This document shows positions 61,422-64,000 of a stretch of DNA of 64,000 bases, one piece after another (within the stretch, counting starts at the first letter, position 1; each line of letters begins with the position of its first letter). This stretch comes from Hyphomicrobiaceae bacterium (GTDB taxonomy: Bacteria > Pseudomonadota > Alphaproteobacteria > Rhizobiales > Hyphomicrobiaceae): positions 1 to 64,000 of the forward strand of contig JACKJH010000004.1 of the NCBI GenBank assembly GCA_020638055.1. Reading direction: 5' to 3'. The notes below the pieces were generated by a model. It did no database searches and was not told where the DNA came from. It saw nothing but the letters and a program-made list of their open reading frames with translations. A program made the position numbers and the translations under genes.

Positions 61422-61461
61422 TGAACCCGGCTGCTTTGTGTCATGCGCCGGGTTCGCTTTT
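61422..61461 (+). terminator. Intrinsic terminator-like hairpin, plus strand
   Basis: GAACCCGGC, loop of about 15, GCCGGGTTC then GCTTTTTATC. The T-run is on the plus strand, but no plus-strand gene lies upstream; both flanking genes run on the minus strand. It may work both ways for the DUF992 gene, or end an unannotated RNA. Confidence 0.5.
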
Positions 61462-61478
61462 TATCAACGCACGTCGTT

Positions 61479-62000
61479 TCAACGCACGCGCAATTTCAGT
61501 CCTGCTACGCCGACAGCGAGATTGATGCCTGTCTGACCTTGAACACTCAATGGCTGAAGCACGACAGAATCGTTGTTGCCACCAACAAGCACCTTTGCAC
61601 CAGCGCCGAGGCCGAGAGATGCGTCGGCGGCAGCACCGACAAAGTTGCCGTTCAAGGCATCTCCTGCAAAGCCCGTGGTCGAGCCAAGAACGCCCCAGAC
61701 CATGATGCTCTTACCTTTTATGCCGACGTCCAGTCCGACGTTGGTAATCGTACCATCCACATGCCAGACCTTTTTACTGCCGGCGGATTTGAAGGTGCAG
61801 TTCAGCGTTTCCTTGGATCCCAGGATCAGGCCGACTTTGCCCTGTCCCTGACAGGTCAGCGTGCCAACTTTGACCTTCGCATCCTGGGCCATTGCTGCAG
61901 GCGTGTGGAACAACATGGACAGTGCGATAACGGCCGAGGTGAAAAATATTGTAGTCCGAGCTTGGAATAGCATGGATTTGTTGCGTGCAGAATTTTTCAA
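61479..62000 (-). CDS. Exported DUF992 protein
   Basis: 173-residue exported protein of the DUF992 family: signal peptide (ending AAMA), then VKVGTLTCQGQGKVGLILGS, LNCTF and a Gly/Val-rich body (GLDVGIKGKSIMVWGV, GGNNDSVVLQPLSVQGQ). The start is TTG at 62000: AGGAGG stands five bases upstream, and an ATG nine codons later lacks such a site. Function unknown; the family is common in Rhizobiales. Confidence 0.82.
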   Translation of the reverse strand: MKNSARNKSMLFQARTTIFFTSAVIALSMLFHTPAAMAQDAKVKVGTLTCQGQGKVGLILGSKETLNCTFKSAGSKKVWHVDGTITNVGLDVGIKGKSIMVWGVLGSTTGFAGDALNGNFVGAAADASLGLGAGAKVLVGGNNDSVVLQPLSVQGQTGINLAVGVAGLKLRVR

Positions 62001-62239
62001 TGTTTCCTCCTGTTCGAGTTTGCCGTTGCTGCGCGTTCGATTGATCGTATCGCAGTGCAGTTCGCTTCACGTATTGCGACGCTTAAAGTTTTGCGATGCT
62101 AGTGTTCCGACTCTGACGCTTGGTTCCCTGTCGGGGCCCTACGCGTCAGCCCGGAACCCTAGCATTCTCATTGTTTGTGTTCTGGATTCACGATCGTTTG
62201 ACGACCTTCGCCCGGGAATCAAACGTTCGATCCTGAACG

Positions 62240-62629
62240 CTAGAGTTCGCCGGTCAGAAACTGCGCGCGTCCATGACCGAACGACCAATCCTGGTCGGTA
62301 TTTTCGACCATTGATACCATGACGTCGGTTGGCGCTATTCCCGCGCGCTTGGTGAGTTCTTCGCACACCAACCGGTAGAATGCCTGTTTCTGGTTGAGCG
62401 GGCGTGGACGCGTTATGACCTGGATCATGATCCGGTTCTTGGTGCGAGGAATATCAAGTCCTGTATCCTCCATGACGAAGCGTGACGGCTTCAGTTCATT
62501 GATGATCTGATAGCGGTCACGTTCGGGCACGTCGAATGCTGCCACCATGGCGCGATGAACGGCAACACTTATGTTCTTGACTTCACGCTTGCTGCGTCCT
62601 TTGACAATGTCGATGCGCATGAGAGGCAT
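62240..62629 (-). CDS. Tautomerase-family protein
   Basis: 130 residues; after removal of Met the catalytic proline is N-terminal (MPLMRIDIVKGRS), as in 4-oxalocrotonate tautomerase-like enzymes. Two short beta-alpha-beta units are seen, the second around RIMIQVITRPRP and KQAFYRLVCEELTKRAG. Length suits the fused-dimer MSAD/CaaD-type or the larger tautomerase families. ATG 62629 with GGACAAATA upstream; the longer frame from 62695 would bury the proline, so is rejected. Confidence 0.85.
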   Translation of the reverse strand: MPLMRIDIVKGRSKREVKNISVAVHRAMVAAFDVPERDRYQIINELKPSRFVMEDTGLDIPRTKNRIMIQVITRPRPLNQKQAFYRLVCEELTKRAGIAPTDVMVSMVENTDQDWSFGHGRAQFLTGEL

Positions 62630-62827
62630 TATTTGTCCTTTTTTGTTGCTTGTGCGGTGCCAGGTGCTGGAACGGCGTTTCTGGTCAGAATCCAAACAAC
62701 GCCGATTTATGGCGGCCGCGGTTCTGCCGGTGTGTTTTAAATTTCAGGTCCATAGGCTGCCCTTGTCGGGCCAAGGTGCTAAGTTCCTGTTCGCGGGTGG
62801 TGTGGCACAGGCAACTGTCAAAGCGGC

Positions 62828-63988
62828 ATGCAAATCTATATAGCAAATTCAAAGCGGTTCGTCAGTGTGTTACGAATTGGGTTAGCCGCATTGGCGCTAG
62901 CCATGTGGGTGTCGATTTCGGCGCCAACACCCGTTAAGGCCCAAAGCGACGAAAAATCGAAGTTTGAGCCTGTTAGGGGTCTTAAAAGTTCGCTCAAACA
63001 GGATCTGCTGGCATCGGGGGCGGCAAGCCGGGAGCGAATGCCGGAACGTGCGGTCCTCATTGAACACCTGCAATCGTTGGAACTTGCGCAGCGCGCTTAC
63101 ACCGAAACCAAACAGCCTGAAACGTATGTGTTCGGCAGCAATTTGGAGCGTCGGGATTTCGACATGCTGAGACTATGGGATGTGTCCGGGCAACAAAATC
63201 CAACGGGCGGTCTGCGAGATCAATTCATCAGGGCGCAGTACAAGAAATTCGGTTGGCAACCGGTCTACTTCTGGAAAATTCTCGACATTGCCGACCAAGC
63301 TGCGGTGAAAGGCTCGTGTCAAAGCGGTACTGACGGCATCATTCGCAATCTGGATGCGGACGCTTGGCGCGGCTTTAAGGCTGTGACGTATGTTAACAAT
63401 CGGACCCGGCGCGTCGTCGTGGCGATTGCGGGAACCGACATGCTGGGAGCCGATGACTGGATCAACGACGCCAAAGCGCTGGTTGGTGTTACGGCACCAT
63501 ATTTCGAGGTGGCTTGCGCCTACATGAGGCATGTCGTTGAGACATACGAGAAGAAGTTCAAAAACTATAGATTTGAGTGCGCCGGCCATAGCCTTGGCGG
63601 TGGCGCATGCAGCTTTGCCGCAAACCGGTTGGGCCGTCGGGGTGTGACGCTCAATCCAATTGGCACGAGCGCTGAGTTGCGTGGAAAGCTGGTGGGCATG
63701 ACCAATCTGCCCGAAGCACGCGCAAGCGAAGGTGTGTTCAACTATGTCGATCCAGACGACCCCGCGCATGCCGTCTACAAGGCAGCCAATCGTGTGAAAA
63801 GCGGCGCGGTATACTGGATCAAACCGGCAGAGCAAAAAGAACCGCGCAGTGTTCTGGATCGTGTGGGTGACTTCTTGAAACCGCGCAAAAATATTTTCCA
63901 ACGGGCTTGGGCGCGCTATCAGGCCCACAGTGCAAATGTTTCACTGGATCGTCTGGTCGCTAATGAAGGTCTGGCGCGTATCAGGTAA
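62828..63988 (+). CDS. Exported lipase-like alpha/beta hydrolase
   Basis: 386 residues. Signal peptide of about 38 residues (ending VKAQ). The region 185-270 looks like a class 3 lipase: VVVAIAGTDMLGADDWINDA, then the nucleophile elbow FECAGHSLGGGAC with Ser255. Asp and His candidates are GVFNYVDPDDPAH. The N-terminal 120 residues are unlike known lipases. The substrate is unknown. The stop lies 12 bases before the window end. Confidence 0.8.
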   Translation: MQIYIANSKRFVSVLRIGLAALALAMWVSISAPTPVKAQSDEKSKFEPVRGLKSSLKQDLLASGAASRERMPERAVLIEHLQSLELAQRAYTETKQPETYVFGSNLERRDFDMLRLWDVSGQQNPTGGLRDQFIRAQYKKFGWQPVYFWKILDIADQAAVKGSCQSGTDGIIRNLDADAWRGFKAVTYVNNRTRRVVVAIAGTDMLGADDWINDAKALVGVTAPYFEVACAYMRHVVETYEKKFKNYRFECAGHSLGGGACSFAANRLGRRGVTLNPIGTSAELRGKLVGMTNLPEARASEGVFNYVDPDDPAHAVYKAANRVKSGAVYWIKPAEQKEPRSVLDRVGDFLKPRKNIFQRAWARYQAHSANVSLDRLVANEGLARIR

Positions 63989-64000
63989 AGTGCACGTGAC

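Noticed and set aside
62240..62695. Tautomerase starting at 62695
   Set aside because: It would bury the catalytic proline, which must be the first residue after Met removal.

Overview
The window looks like chromosome of an alphaproteobacterium, most likely of the order Hyphomicrobiales (inference). The markers are a GcrA cell-cycle regulator, a RegB/RegA (ActS/ActR) redox two-component pair, MmcB, an AddA-type helicase-nuclease, a SAM-II riboswitch in front of metZ, an intracellular PHB depolymerase, and a PhoR/PhoB pair. No phage, plasmid, integrase or intact insertion sequence is visible. About 53 genes plus one tRNA are supported.

Layout. 0.4-3.5 kb: a two-gene c-type cytochrome unit, a PagL-like outer-membrane lipid A deacylase and a small membrane protein. 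3.9-13 kb: a class A penicillin-binding protein, a secreted caspase/SUMF-domain fusion, an acyl-CoA transferase, a YgjP-type metalloprotein and PhaZ. 13-17 kb: the redox locus, with a degenerate SCO/SenC protein divergent from regB-regA, then mmcB. 17-31 kb: a Lon-type protease coupled to an unknown gene, PPK2, PhoR, PhoB, LtrA, GcrA and an argD-argF-hslO run. 31-41 kb: a frameshifted pentapeptide-repeat gene, argE, apaG, SAM-II-controlled metZ, dCTP deaminase, OpgC, dapE, DUF805 and trxA. 41-45.5 kb: addA without a recognisable start codon, then tRNA-Phe. 45.9-54 kb: an IorAB-type molybdenum hydroxylase, a VWA protein, an FAH-family hydrolase, an iron-binding periplasmic protein and an Ntn-type hydrolase. 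54.6-64 kb: rplU-rpmA, obgE, two acetyltransferases, a short DHFR-like protein, secreted proteins of unknown role, dapD, a tautomerase and a secreted lipase.

The most striking feature is the intergenic DNA. It carries at least five families of palindromic repeats: a two-hairpin REP-like unit of about 100 bp present more than 15 times, often as head-to-tail pairs; a 167-bp composite of two long palindromes, present twice at exactly the same length in opposite orientation, plus one solo half; a 274-bp element with 12-bp perfect terminal inverted repeats; a second two-hairpin family ending in a GAGCATGTTC hairpin; and a CCCGCCTTTCTCACGA palindrome. They sit at gene ends and in leaders, including between a SAM-II riboswitch and metZ and directly in front of a PhoR that lacks its membrane segments. 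None is inside a recognised gene.

Functional links: arginine biosynthesis (argD, argF, argE), lysine/diaminopimelate (dapD, dapE), methionine (metZ under SAM control), polyphosphate and phosphate sensing (PPK2, PhoR, PhoB) and redox control (RegB, RegA, SenC-like) can each be read from the window. All identifications rest on motif recognition by eye; no database search was possible.
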